From Isoptericola peretonis (lineage in GTDB: Bacteria; Actinomycetota; Actinomycetes; Actinomycetales; Cellulomonadaceae), in the NCBI GenBank assembly GCA_023241745.1, contig JALQCY010000003.1, positions 186,001 to 250,000 on the forward strand: DNA of 64,000 nucleotides, given 5' to 3'. The notes beneath the pieces are model-generated. The model had not been told where the DNA came from. It was given only the letters and a program-made list of their open reading frames with translations, and searched no databases. This document shows positions 18,201 to 26,504 of this stretch, piece after piece; position 1 is the first letter of the stretch, and each line of letters starts with the position of its first letter. The position numbers and the translations under genes were made by a program.

Positions 18201-21200
18201 CGGCGGGCAGCGCCTCTGCCGCCTCCTCCGTAAAGGTCGCGACCTCGCCCCCGGCGTTCGTCAGCGAGACCGTCGTCGTATCGGTGCCGGCGGGCGGCGT
18301 GAGGTCGATCGCGGTGAGGTTGAAGGCGTCGAACGGAGCGGTCCCGGGGTCGGTCTGCACGTCACCAGAGCCCTCGTCGACCGGGTCCGCCAGCCGCAGC
18401 TGCTCGACCTTGGCGGCGGAGTTGTTGGTGCCGGTGATGGTCGCGACGGTGCTCGGGTAGAACTCCTCCGGGGTGCCGTCCGGCGGCACCGAGACCGGTC
18501 CGCCCTCCCACGCCTTGTCCACCGTGACGTTGAGCGGCACGTCGAGGATCTCGGCGGTGTCGGCGTCGGCGTCGGTGAACTCTTCGCCGTCGTACGTCGC
18601 GGTGCCCTCGGCAGTGTCGTTGACGACGCCGGGGGTGTCCGTGTTGTACAGGGTGCCGTTGGTGGCGCCCAGCACCGCCTCGCCGTTGCTGCGCTTGTAG
18701 TCGCGCACCTGGAAGGTGAGGTCCAGGTGGCGGCCGTCGGCCTGGGTGGAGCGGGCCACGCCCTCGCCCGGCGCCGGGGCGGTCGGGTCGTCGGGGCCCG
18801 TCGGCCGGGACGGCGACTCCGTGTACGTGAGCCGCACCGACGTCGCCGACGCCTGCTCCTCGGCGGTGAGCGTGTATCCGGGGAACGTCCCGTCGCAGGC
18901 CTCCGGGCAGGGGTCGCCCGACGCCTCGACCCAGGCGCCGTCGACGAACAGCTCGACGCTCTCGACCTGGTCGTACTGCATCAGGGGGTCGTCGACCGCG
19001 ATGCTCACCAGGTTGAAGGCGTCGTAGAACGAGTCCGCGATCGCCGTCGTCTCGGGGTTCTCGATGTCCGAGACCACCATCGGGTCCACGCCGGAGAAGC
19101 CACCGGTGGACCACGTGATCTGCGCGGTCACCTGGTCGTCCGTGCGCGCACGGACCGTCGCCGGGTCACCGAGCATCGTCTTGTCGATGAAGTCGCCCGG
19201 CCCGTTGCCGTCCACGGGGAACGGGTCCACGGTGTCACAGGCCTGGACCGGGTCGGTCGGGTCCACGGTGACGGCGGAAGCGGCGGACGAGGCGCAGTTC
19301 TCGATCGGGTCGTCGCGGTCCGTGGGGCCGGTGTAGTCGGCGGTGAAGTTCGGCTGGAACTCGGTGCCCGGCGGGAACCCGTCGTCGGACGTGAAGACGA
19401 ACTGGACGCCCTCGGCGCCCGCGGGCAGGTCGCAGTCCACCGTGATCGGTCCGTCGGTCGGCCCGCAGCCGGGCGCCGGCTCCCACGAGTCGCCGTCCCA
19501 GTAGTTCACCGTGAGGGTGGCGTTCGCGGGCACGTCCGTGCTGCGCACGCCGGTGGCCTCGAAGTTCTCCCAGAACTCCCCGGGGCTGGCCGGGTCCTCG
19601 GGCTCCTGCACGACGAAGGTGTTCGCGTCCGTCGTCGACCCCTCCGGCCCGAAGGGCAGCAACGAGCTCGGCAGCTGCACCACGACGCTCTGGCCCGGCA
19701 CGGCCGGGATGGTCGACGGCGTGATGATCTTCTCGATGTCCGTCGCGAGCCGGTCGACCAGCGTGGTGAGCGTGTCGTCCGCGAGCGCCGGGTCGGCGCT
19801 CGGCACGTCGGCCTCGACCTGGTTCGGGTGCTCGACGTCGTCCGGCTCCTGGTCAGGGTCGGTGTCCGCGGTGAACGGGACCACCGCCTCGCCACCGTTC
19901 GCGATGTTCCCCGTGTACTCGATGGTGAAGCCGGTGACGTCGCAGCCGGCCGGCGGGTCGGGCAGCGTGTTCGGCGCCGAGGCGGGGATCGGCTCACCGG
20001 GCGTGCCGTCGCACACGAAGGTCACCGTGGCACCGGTCGCGCCGGCGGGCCACTGCACCCCGGCACCCGCGCCGTCGGTGCCCCAGCCGGTGAACGTGAT
20101 CGGGTCGTCGCCGGTGAACACGTTGTTCGTGCCCGGCGCCGGCTCGGTGATGCTCATCGACGTCACCGGGGTGCCGGTGTTGGTGGCGCCCAGGGTCACG
20201 GTGGTCGGCGCACCGGCGCTCACCTCGGCGGGGTCGAAGCTCTTGCTCGCGGTCACCGAGTTGTCCGGCGGGGTGATGACGTAGGTGTCGCTCGCCGTGT
20301 CCGGAGTCGACTCCGTGTCGTCGAGCGTCACGTACGACGAGATCTCATTGGTGACCGTCGTCGGGTCCTCGAGCTCCTCGACGGCCTCGCTCTGCTGCAC
20401 GTTCACGGGGACGGTCGCCGTGGCGCCGGGCTGGATGTCGCCGCTGAACGTGTACCGCACGCCCTGCACGTCGGCCGGGTCGACGGAATCGTCCAGCGGC
20501 TCCCACGAGTCGCCGTCCCAGTACTCCGCCTCCACGGTGTCCGCATTCGGCGGCAGCTCGATGTCCCCCGTGCTCGTGTACTCCAGGTACGTGAAGGGGT
20601 TCGGGTCGACGGTCGTGTCCGCCGGGTCCTGGATCACCAGCGTGTCGACGGGGGCGTTGGAGGTGTTGGTGCCCTCCAGCGTCATCGTCGCCTCGGTGCC
20701 GGGCGCGGCGAGCGCGCCCTCCGGCTCGATGGTCTTGGCCGTGACCGACGCGAGGTTCAGCTCGACGACGGGGGTGATCTCCGCCGTGTCGGACTCCTCG
20801 GGGGCGTTCTCCGACTCCACGACAGCCGTGTTGGGGATCGGCACGCCGTTGGCGCTGTAGGGCAGGTCGGGGTCCACGGTTGCCGTCACGGTGATGAGCG
20901 CCTGCTGGCCGTTGGGGTTCGAGTCGGCGGTGTAGGTGACCGTGTTGGTCTCGGGGTCCGCGACGACATCGGCGCCGGTGGCCCCGCCCTGCGAGCTGAT
21001 CGTCGCATCGACAAGGATCAGCTCGTCGGGCAGCTCGTCCGTCATCACCGTGTTGACGCACGGGTCGAGGTTCGGGTCCGAGCAGGAGATCTGGATCGCG
21101 TACTGCACCTGCTGACCCGGCTCGTACGGCCCCGGCCCGCTGGTGACCTGCTTCTGGATGCCCCACTCCGCGGCGGACGCCGTCGTCGCCGGGACCACGA

Positions 21201-21321
21201 CGAACGGGAGGGTGAGCGCCAGCGCGCCGAGGACCGACCATCCCCGGCCGAACCGCCGCTCTTGGCGTCGCCTCCTGCCCCAAGGACTCGTGCCACGCTC
21301 CGACCTGCGACGCTCCACCAT
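12289..21321 (-). CDS. Giant LPTTG cell-wall-anchored protein with 11 DUF5979 repeats
   Basis: A 3010-residue exported surface protein. The N-terminus is highly basic, with a hydrophobic core and probable cleavage after ASA (residue 50). Residues about 51-1757 consist of DUF11/conserved-repeat-like immunoglobulin-type modules (many NTAVVES and TVTNEIS-type strands). Residues about 1758-2960 contain 11 tandem DUF5979 repeats of roughly 100 residues with the pattern GPFEVTxECTF...GLPxGAECxVTETDxxGATS...VTVTNTYDLG. A Gly/Pro linker leads to LPTTG (residues 2977-2981), one membrane helix and RRRQQH, a sortase sorting signal. ATG 21321 follows GGAGGGG. Paired cysteines and Thr/Asp-rich strands suggest a stiff stalk, perhaps with isopeptide bonds; an adhesin role is inferred. 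Confidence 0.9.
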   Translation of the reverse strand: MVERRRSERGTSPWGRRRRQERRFGRGWSVLGALALTLPFVVVPATTASAAEWGIQKQVTSGPGPYEPGQQVQYAIQISCSDPNLDPCVNTVMTDELPDELILVDATISSQGGATGADVVADPETNTVTYTADSNPNGQQALITVTATVDPDLPYSANGVPIPNTAVVESENAPEESDTAEITPVVELNLASVTAKTIEPEGALAAPGTEATMTLEGTNTSNAPVDTLVIQDPADTTVDPNPFTYLEYTSTGDIELPPNADTVEAEYWDGDSWEPLDDSVDPADVQGVRYTFSGDIQPGATATVPVNVQQSEAVEELEDPTTVTNEISSYVTLDDTESTPDTASDTYVITPPDNSVTASKSFDPAEVSAGAPTTVTLGATNTGTPVTSMSITEPAPGTNNVFTGDDPITFTGWGTDGAGAGVQWPAGATGATVTFVCDGTPGEPIPASAPNTLPDPPAGCDVTGFTIEYTGNIANGGEAVVPFTADTDPDQEPDDVEHPNQVEADVPSADPALADDTLTTLVDRLATDIEKIITPSTIPAVPGQSVVVQLPSSLLPFGPEGSTTDANTFVVQEPEDPASPGEFWENFEATGVRSTDVPANATLTVNYWDGDSWEPAPGCGPTDGPITVDCDLPAGAEGVQFVFTSDDGFPPGTEFQPNFTADYTGPTDRDDPIENCASSAASAVTVDPTDPVQACDTVDPFPVDGNGPGDFIDKTMLGDPATVRARTDDQVTAQITWSTGGFSGVDPMVVSDIENPETTAIADSFYDAFNLVSIAVDDPLMQYDQVESVELFVDGAWVEASGDPCPEACDGTFPGYTLTAEEQASATSVRLTYTESPSRPTGPDDPTAPAPGEGVARSTQADGRHLDLTFQVRDYKRSNGEAVLGATNGTLYNTDTPGVVNDTAEGTATYDGEEFTDADADTAEILDVPLNVTVDKAWEGGPVSVPPDGTPEEFYPSTVATITGTNNSAAKVEQLRLADPVDEGSGDVQTDPGTAPFDAFNLTAIDLTPPAGTDTTTVSLTNAGGEVATFTEEAAEALPAADLADVVGVEVEFDGLVAPGAAGSMGLTLQLREFDRYAPETRITVADYSPVPNESAATIDDPGGTGADVRVANDDAEMPLLDAAIALEVGKEFTPDTVVEPNHGTGEDGETPVIMTLTGQPLGPSRSVEMVLTDDDPQFWNQYDFVGFDPATQLAAPIDQVQVDAFTGGTFSGNPDSPDPVARNGGDWVEGEQSSTFALPEGVDPEDVQGLRFTFTRADGDIWENPATPTQTVGIQILRRDDMRSGGPVLPDLEANPTAPGETEEGVASNSVQGTTTGADLVVDPGTGDLVPVTGDDEAESSILYQHATNGVTIEKDFDGVPTGGTEAPDAEFPMNITFTNTGDRPITDPVVTDVMPQDDEGPQLELAEGADDPFSYSLGGVADPDPSTPDLPTDAADVTVDQSGNIESLAFSFPEGSVLEVGQSYTITVMVQFRFALPPQTLVENTAGVTGDRPWDECSPQLDEETGQCQADADVVPVGTAVLAQEKLVKATDDDELDVIVDPAAPDPSVECTADDDGFYAYPCTPVIAPGHNETWRINVTNVGNLPMNKLVLYDRLPTPGDTGSYASAERGSEWAPILTNDPPPEVLNLPEVAEAQFFYSTVQDYCMDDIEDPMNAPICPQDDPEAGWVPLTGDESDEVFQSIVAIKLVVNYADDAMMEPGDVLTLEGTSTTPPESPEAGDRSIAWNSAAASGVTVTASGDFNILPTEGVKVGVATASGPLTVNKFLTGDGQEYAPDSFDVVVECTSAVGTWVETELDPITIAVTPGTPVTVPNLPYGAECTLTEDDSAGQTDYTVTPDTVTISSEGDPPSQIAITNAYDLGSLELSKAVESDAVDADGNPVEYGPFEATVECTFLGEAVFAEGYDADNPMVTELAADGTPVEFTGLPVNAECTVTETETAGAASTSMTVTQPGEDPVETDGTAVDVTIVPDGPVNVGTQVGVTNTYDVGAVQLLKERTGEGAGEFGDGPFVFDVVCTYDDATVYEDSITLDADNDYAATIENLPAEASCEFTETDDGGATSSAIEPNPVTVVAGETTDVTATNTFDLGSVAVDKVLTNNTELPDDALGPFEVTIACTYEGEDVEIPGGATRELAPGTPVTFDGLPVGSECVVTESDDGGATSTTVSTAVEGGEPGEAVVGGSPAEVTVTNVFDAGAITVDKAVTGGGAEYAQGPYEVTLACTFNGDDVAIPGGAEREITDGGTVNYDGLPIGAECAVTESDQNQATTVTIDPENVVVGGEDGTATNVEVSVTNTYDLGEFTVTKEVTGDGAAFGTGPFTVAAECTFEGESIDMDSGTIGGATRSVEPDGTVTYSGLPVGAECDITETDDYGATTVTVDPDSVVVPAEGDDPVAVTVTNTYDVGTIQVDKELAGLGSEIYNVGPFEVTLECTFPDADTPIDIPGGATRQFMPGVPAVYGGLPVGAECTVTETDTFGATGTTMTVGDGAPVDGTSTDVTVPANDEGPMSVTVTATNTFDTSPVLVRKTVDGDGAEFAPEMPEPPYTIDSLAELPYQVTLTCTSEEGDIPIPGGETRRFGPGFPALYVGLPVDAECTMIESDNGGATSVTVEPDTGTIEPVDGPLTPIEVAVINTYDLGEFQVEKVVDGDGAQYGTGPFEVTAECTFEGEAIDMDAEAIGGATRTITPDEPATYAGLPVGADCVVTETDAAGATSSTVSTTVEDGEPGQVVVPGAEAEPATITVTNTYDLGELTVYKVVEGPGAEFVSAPFEVNLECTFQGAPIDIPGGASREIAADQMAVYDQLPIGAECLVTETDAAGATSSTVSTTVDGGDPGQVVVPGADADPAVITVTNTFDVGSVAVEKVADFEGDAYDVGPFEVTLECTFQGEAIEVPGGAAREIAAGDTVTYDGLPIGADCVVRETDDGGAASSTVSAVDGGEPGAVSVTAEPASVTVTNTFDALPPPPGGDTGGGGWLPTTGVDIALWVGLAVLLVAGGVVLVGVRRRQQH

Positions 21322-21524
21322 CAGTGCCCCTCCACACATCGGTGCAAACCGCCCGCGCGCGACCGTGTGCGCGAGCACCAATAACGAAGGTGACAGACAT
21401 CGAGGGACTTGGCGCGCCGAAACCGGACACCCCGTGACCTCGTCCGACGGCTCGCGAGCGGCGTCGAGGTCGGCGACAGTCGGAAGGAAGGCAGAGGTCA
21501 GGACGCACGAGGAAGGGGCCGACC

Positions 21525-21956
21525 ATGGGACACGGGACGGCACGACACCCCCGGCTGGCGCTCCTCGCCGTGACGGGCGTGGTCCTGGCCGGCTGCGGCG
21601 CCGAGACGACGGACTCAGCGTCGGAGAACACCGGTGCGGCGTGCGAGGACATCGCCGCCTACGCGGACGCCGTGAAGAACCTCGCCGCGACGCTCCGCCC
21701 CGACGCGACCGCCGAGGAGGTCCAGGCCGCCCGCGACCAGGCCGCAGCGGCTCACGAGGAGCTGGAGGACAGCCTGCCGGACGCGTCCGCGTACCGCGCG
21801 GACGACGTCGGCCGCGCCTGGGACGCCCTCGTGTCGGAGTTCAAGGCGGTCGACGACGGAGCTTCCCTCTCCGCAGCCGTCGACAGCCTGCGCGCGGAGG
21901 CCGAGGCCATCGTCGACGCGACCGCTGACGTGCGCGAGGACCTGGACTGCGGCTGA
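21525..21956 (+). CDS. Small lipoprotein of unknown function
   Basis: A 143-residue protein with a signal peptide ending VVLAGC; Cys24 is the expected lipid site. The mature part is Ala/Asp/Glu-rich and predicted helical, with CEDIAAYADAVKNL and a final Cys near the C-terminus (DLDCG), so one disulfide is possible. ATG 21525 is preceded by GGAAGGGG. It is divergent from the giant surface protein gene and 26 nt upstream of the SulP gene on the same strand. I do not recognise a family. Confidence 0.75.
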   Translation: MGHGTARHPRLALLAVTGVVLAGCGAETTDSASENTGAACEDIAAYADAVKNLAATLRPDATAEEVQAARDQAAAAHEELEDSLPDASAYRADDVGRAWDALVSEFKAVDDGASLSAAVDSLRAEAEAIVDATADVREDLDCG

Positions 21957-21982
21957 CTCGCGCGGTCGCGGTACCTGCCCTG

Positions 21983-23710
21983 GTGCGGCACTGTGCTGAG
22001 GTGCGAGTCACCAGGCCCACCCCCCGCGACGTCGTCTCCGGCTTCGTGACGGGGCTGTTCTCCATCCCCGAGGGCATGGCGTACGCGACGGTGGGCGGGT
22101 TCGCCGCCCCGCTCGGCCTCTGGTCGGGCGCCGTGCCGACCGTCATCGGGTCGATCTTCTCGCGCACCGTGCTCATGGTGACGACGCTGACCAGCGCCAT
22201 CGCGTTCACCGCGCACAGCGTGCTCGGCGACGCCGGGCTGGACCCGGGCGACCTGGGTGCGGTCGCGACGATGACGCTCATGGTCGGGCTGTGGATGGCC
22301 CTGCTGGGGGTGCTCCGGCTCGGGTCGGTCATGTCGTTCGTGTCGACGGCCGTGATGACGGGCTTCACGGCCGGCATCGCGGTGCAGATCGTGGCCGGCG
22401 TGGTCAAGGACGCCACGGGGTACGTCCCCGAGGCGCACAACACCGTGGGAAAGCTCGTCGAGGCGGTCGCGCACGTGGGCGACTGGGACCTCGCGACCGT
22501 GCTCGTCGCCGGCGCCACGGTCGCCGTCTGGGCGGTCCTGCACCTGCTGCCCCGGCTGCGCAAGACGGCGACGCTGCTGGCCCTGGTCCTCGTGACGGTC
22601 GTCGTCGCCGTCCTCGGCACGGGCGTGGAGCGCGTCTCCGACATCGCGGCCATCCCGCGCTCGCTGCCCCCGTTCACGCTGCCGGACCTCGGCGCGCTGC
22701 CCGCCCTCGCCACGGGCTCGTTCGCGATCGCGCTGGTCGCGCTGGCGCAGGCGGCCGGGATCGGCGCGGCCGTGCCCAACCCGGACGGGACGCGGACGAA
22801 CGTCTCGAAGGACTTCACCGCCCAGGGCCTCGCGAACGTCGCGGGCGGGTTCTTCGGCGCCCTGCCCACCGGCGGGTCGCTGTCCCGCACCGGCGTCGCG
22901 ACGAGCGGCGGCGCCCAGACCCGGTGGGCCGGGATCTTCGCGGGCGTCTGGCTCATCGTCCTGGTGCTCGCCCTCGGCCCGCTCGCCGGCGAGATCCCGA
23001 TGGCCGTCATCGGCGGGCTGCTGCTCGTCATCGGCGGCGAGCTGATCGTCGGCCGCTGGGCCGACATCGTGCTGGTGTTCCGTACGTCGTGGCTGTCGGC
23101 GGCGGCGCTGGTCGTGACGTTCGTGGCCACCACCCAGCTGCCGCTGCAGCAGGCCATCTTCCTCGGCGCCGCGCTGTCGATCGTCCTGTTCGCGGTGCAG
23201 AGCGCCCGGCGCGGCCGCCTCGTCGAGCTGGTGCCCACGGGCGCCGGCGACTTCACCGTCGCTGACGCACCCGCGGTCCTGCCCAGCGGCCGCACCACCG
23301 TGCTGCACTACGTGGGCTCCGGGTTCTTCGCCGAGGTGAACCGGCTCGAGGAGGAGTGGCCCCACACGGCGGACGCCCGCGACGCCGCGCTGGTGATCTC
23401 CCTGCGCGGGTCGGCCGGCATCCCGTCCACCACCTTCCTCAAGTCGCTCGACCGGCTCATCGACCGCTGGCACGAGCACGGCGTCGAGGTCGTCGTCTGC
23501 GGCGTGCCCGACGACCTGCGCCGCCGGTTCGAGACCGGCGGCGTCAGCGACCGGCTGCAGGACTCGGTGGTGGGCGACGCGGGCGGGGTCCTCGGCTCCC
23601 TGCGCGAGGCCTACGACCTCGCCGAGCGACGCCGCGCGGCCCACAGCACCGCCGCCGACCCGCCCGCCGGCTCTCCTCCTGACCGGCCTACCGACACGGA
23701 GCCCTCATGA
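21983..23710 (+). CDS. SulP family anion transporter with STAS domain
   Basis: A 575-residue SulP/SLC26-type permease. Residues about 18-410 are the transmembrane core, starting FVTGLFSIPEGMAYATVGG, the canonical SulP first helix; about residues 430-545 are the cytosolic STAS domain. Substrate may be sulfate, bicarbonate or another anion. The start is uncertain: GTG 21983 gives the full frame but has no clear ribosome binding site, and GTG 22001 (MRVTRP) is nearly as likely. The stop overlaps the following BASS gene by 4 nt (ATGA), and an alkylsulfatase gene lies just beyond. Handling the released sulfate is therefore a reasonable, unproven role. Confidence 0.85.
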   Translation: MRHCAEVRVTRPTPRDVVSGFVTGLFSIPEGMAYATVGGFAAPLGLWSGAVPTVIGSIFSRTVLMVTTLTSAIAFTAHSVLGDAGLDPGDLGAVATMTLMVGLWMALLGVLRLGSVMSFVSTAVMTGFTAGIAVQIVAGVVKDATGYVPEAHNTVGKLVEAVAHVGDWDLATVLVAGATVAVWAVLHLLPRLRKTATLLALVLVTVVVAVLGTGVERVSDIAAIPRSLPPFTLPDLGALPALATGSFAIALVALAQAAGIGAAVPNPDGTRTNVSKDFTAQGLANVAGGFFGALPTGGSLSRTGVATSGGAQTRWAGIFAGVWLIVLVLALGPLAGEIPMAVIGGLLLVIGGELIVGRWADIVLVFRTSWLSAAALVVTFVATTQLPLQQAIFLGAALSIVLFAVQSARRGRLVELVPTGAGDFTVADAPAVLPSGRTTVLHYVGSGFFAEVNRLEEEWPHTADARDAALVISLRGSAGIPSTTFLKSLDRLIDRWHEHGVEVVVCGVPDDLRRRFETGGVSDRLQDSVVGDAGGVLGSLREAYDLAERRRAAHSTAADPPAGSPPDRPTDTEPS

Positions 23711-24576
23711 CCGACGTCCTCACCGGCATCGCGCAGGTCGCGATCCTCACCTTCGTGCTGACGTCGATGGTCGCGCTCGGGCTGTCGCTGACGGTCCGAC
23801 AGATCCTCACCCCGCTGAAGAACGTCCGGCTGGTGGTGCTCGGTCTGGTGCTCAGCTTCGTCGTCGCCCCGGCCGCCGCCTGGGGCGTCGCGGCCCTGTT
23901 CGGGCTGAGCGACTCCCAGAGCCTCGGCCTGCTGCTCCTGGGTGTCGCCGCAGGCGCACCGTTCCTGCCCAAGCTGGCGCAGCTGGCGAAGGGCGACGTC
24001 GCCTATTCCGTGGGGCTGATGGTGCTGCTGATGGTGGTCACCGTCGGCTACGTGCCGTTGGTGCTCCCCCTGCTGGTGGACGGCGTCGCCGTGAGCGCCT
24101 GGGACATCGCCCGCCCGCTGCTGCTGCTCATGCTGCTGCCGCTCGCCGTCGCGCTCGTCGTGCGGGCGCGCTACCCCCAGGCAGCACCGCTGGCTCCGCA
24201 CCTCAACCAGGTGTCCACCGCGGCGCTCGCGCTCGGCATCGGGTCCGCCGTGATCGTCGGGCTGCCGCAGATCTGGGACCAGGTGGGCACCGGCGTGCTG
24301 CTGGCCACGCTGCTGTTCACCGTCGTCTGCCTCGCCGTCGGCTGGCTCCTCGGTGGCTCCGGCCGCGGCCAGCGCGCCGTGACGTCGCTCGGGACGGCGC
24401 AGCGCAACCTGTCCGCCGCGCTGCTCATCGCCGGCACCAGCTTCGTGGACACTCCGGAGGTGCTGGTCACGGTGATGGTCGGCTCCCTGCTGCTGACCGC
24501 CGTGCTGCTCCTCACCGCCGCGGAGCTGGGCAAGCGGGCTCCCGCACCGTCACCGTCACCGTCGACCGAGGACTGA
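23707..24576 (+). CDS. BASS (bile acid:sodium symporter-like) family transporter
   Basis: A 289-residue membrane protein with about nine or ten hydrophobic segments, matching the bile acid:Na+ symporter / arsenic-resistance-3-like fold. The segment around residues 205-235 (GSGRGQRAVTSLGTAQRNLSA) resembles the conserved crossover region of the family. It is translationally coupled to SulP (ATGA) and 44 nt before the alkylsulfatase. BASS proteins move organic anions with sodium, including sulfated ones, so import of alkyl sulfates or export of products is possible. The tail is Pro/Ser rich. Confidence 0.8.
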   Translation: MTDVLTGIAQVAILTFVLTSMVALGLSLTVRQILTPLKNVRLVVLGLVLSFVVAPAAAWGVAALFGLSDSQSLGLLLLGVAAGAPFLPKLAQLAKGDVAYSVGLMVLLMVVTVGYVPLVLPLLVDGVAVSAWDIARPLLLLMLLPLAVALVVRARYPQAAPLAPHLNQVSTAALALGIGSAVIVGLPQIWDQVGTGVLLATLLFTVVCLAVGWLLGGSGRGQRAVTSLGTAQRNLSAALLIAGTSFVDTPEVLVTVMVGSLLLTAVLLLTAAELGKRAPAPSPSPSTED

Positions 24577-24620
24577 ACGCTCGCCGCGCGGAACCATTCC
24601 AACGGTGCCAGCCTGGCGCC

Positions 24621-26504
24621 ATGCCTACGACGCCGAAGCCTGCCACGCCCACGATCGCCGCCCAGCAGCAAGAGGTCCTGGACTCCCTGCCGTTCTCCGA
24701 CCGCCAGGACTTCGAGGATGCGACGCGCGGCCTCATGGGACGCCGCCAGCCCAACGCCGTCGAGGCCGCAGACGGCACCGTGCTGTGGGACAACGACACG
24801 TACGCGTTCCTCGAGGGCGACGCCCCGGACACCGTGAACCCGAGCCTGTGGCGGCAGTCGCAGCTCAACGCGGTCGAGGGCCTGTTCGAGGTCGTCCCCG
24901 GCATCTACCAGGTGCGTGGCATGGACCTGTCGAACACGTCGATCATCGAGGGCGACGAGGGCATCGTCGTCATCGACACCCTGCTCTCCGTGGAGACGGG
25001 CGCCGCCGCCCTCGCGCTGTACCGCGAGCACCGGGGGGACCGCCCGGTGAAGGCGATCATCTACACCCACTCGCACGCCGACCACTTCGGCGGGACCAAG
25101 GGCTTCGTCTCGGTCGAGGACGTCGAGTCGGGCGCGGTGAAGATCCTCGCCCCCGAGGGCTTCGTCGAGCACGCGGTCTCGGAGAACGTGTACGCCGGCG
25201 TCGCCATGAACCGCCGCGCCGGCTACATGTACGGCGCGGCCCTGGCGCGCGGCCCGCAGGGCGGCGTCGGTGCCGGGCTCGGCCAGACCTTGTCGGTCGG
25301 CGAGGTGTCGTTCGTCCCGCCGACGCACACCATCTCGACGACGGGCCACGAGGAGGTCATCGACGGCGTCCGCTTCGTCTTCCAGATGGCACCGGGCACC
25401 GAGGCCCCGTCGGAGATGCTGATCTACCTGCCCGACCACCAGGCGCTGTGCGCCGCCGAGGACGCCACGCACACGCTGCACAACCTGCTGACGCTGCGTG
25501 GCGCCGTCGTCCGCGACCCGCACGCCTGGTCGAAGTACCTCACCGAGACCGTCGACCTCTTCGGTGACGTCGAGGTCGTCTTCGCCTCCCACCACTGGCC
25601 CACCTGGGGTCACGACCGCGTCGTGAAGTTCCTCCAGGACCAGCGCGACATCTACGCCTACCTGCACGACCAGACGCTGCGCCTGCTCAACAAGGGCCTC
25701 ACCGGCCCGGAGATCGCCGAGGAGATCCAGCTGCCGCCGGCGCTCGAGAACGCCTGGAACGCCCGCGGCTACTACGGGTCCGTGAGCCACAACGTCCGAG
25801 CGATCTACCAGCGCTACCTCGGCTTCTTCGACGGCAACCCGGCTCACCTGTGGGAGCACGTGCCGGTCGAGCGGGCCAAGCGGTACGCGAAGCTCGCCGG
25901 TGGCGTCGACGCCCTCGTGACGAACGCGCGCGAGGCGTTCGACGCCGGCGACTTCCGGTGGGCCGCCGAGGTCGCCAACCACGCCGTCTTCGCCGAGCCC
26001 GGCCACGCCGCGGCCCGCGAGGTGCTCGCCGACACGTACGAGCAGCTCGGCTACGGCTCCGAGAACGGCACCTGGCGCGACTTCTACCTGGCTGGCGCGC
26101 TGGAGCTGCGCGACGGCCAGTTCGGCACGCCGACCGAGACCAACGCGCCGGACGTCATCGCCGCGCTCTCGCCCGAGATGCTCTTCGACGCCATCGCCAT
26201 CCAGGTGAACGGTCCGAGGGCGTGGGACGAGAGACTGACGATCGACGTGGTGCTCACGGACGTCGACACGCGGTACCGGCTGCGGCTCGCCAACGGCGTC
26301 CTCACCTACAGCGCCGCCCCGCAGCAAGGTGACGCCGACGCGACGATCACGGGCACGAAGACCGCTCTGCCTGCCCTGGCGGGCGGCAACCCGGACGCGC
26401 TCGCCGCCGCGGGCCTCGAGGTGACCGGCGACGCGTCCGCCCTCGGCCGTCTGGTGGCCGTGCTCGACCCGGGCGACAAGGACTTCGCCATCGTCACCCC
26501 CTGA
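24621..26504 (+). CDS. Alkylsulfatase (SdsA1/BDS1-like metallo-beta-lactamase fold)
   Basis: A 627-residue enzyme hydrolysing primary alkyl sulfates such as SDS to alcohol and sulfate. It has an N-terminal metallo-beta-lactamase domain with the zinc motif THSHADHFGG (His150, His152, Asp154, His155), a central helical dimerisation domain (about residues 370-500, EHVPVERAKRYAKLAGG) and a C-terminal SCP2-like domain (about 505-627) that binds the alkyl chain. No secretion signal is present, so it should be cytoplasmic, which fits with the two anion transporter genes upstream. ATG 24621 has no clear Shine-Dalgarno site. It is convergent with, and overlaps by 11 bp, the next gene. Confidence 0.9.
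   Translation: MPTTPKPATPTIAAQQQEVLDSLPFSDRQDFEDATRGLMGRRQPNAVEAADGTVLWDNDTYAFLEGDAPDTVNPSLWRQSQLNAVEGLFEVVPGIYQVRGMDLSNTSIIEGDEGIVVIDTLLSVETGAAALALYREHRGDRPVKAIIYTHSHADHFGGTKGFVSVEDVESGAVKILAPEGFVEHAVSENVYAGVAMNRRAGYMYGAALARGPQGGVGAGLGQTLSVGEVSFVPPTHTISTTGHEEVIDGVRFVFQMAPGTEAPSEMLIYLPDHQALCAAEDATHTLHNLLTLRGAVVRDPHAWSKYLTETVDLFGDVEVVFASHHWPTWGHDRVVKFLQDQRDIYAYLHDQTLRLLNKGLTGPEIAEEIQLPPALENAWNARGYYGSVSHNVRAIYQRYLGFFDGNPAHLWEHVPVERAKRYAKLAGGVDALVTNAREAFDAGDFRWAAEVANHAVFAEPGHAAAREVLADTYEQLGYGSENGTWRDFYLAGALELRDGQFGTPTETNAPDVIAALSPEMLFDAIAIQVNGPRAWDERLTIDVVLTDVDTRYRLRLANGVLTYSAAPQQGDADATITGTKTALPALAGGNPDALAAAGLEVTGDASALGRLVAVLDPGDKDFAIVTP

Noticed and set aside
18727..21384. An 885-codon plus-strand open frame
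   Set aside because: Antisense to the N-terminal half of the giant surface protein; no domain, composition of a GC-rich shadow frame.
21961..22010. Possible leaderless start at GTG 22001 of the SulP gene (CACTGT 6 nt upstream)
   Set aside because: CACTGT lacks the T of TANNNT; the start was left at GTG 21983 with this alternative noted.
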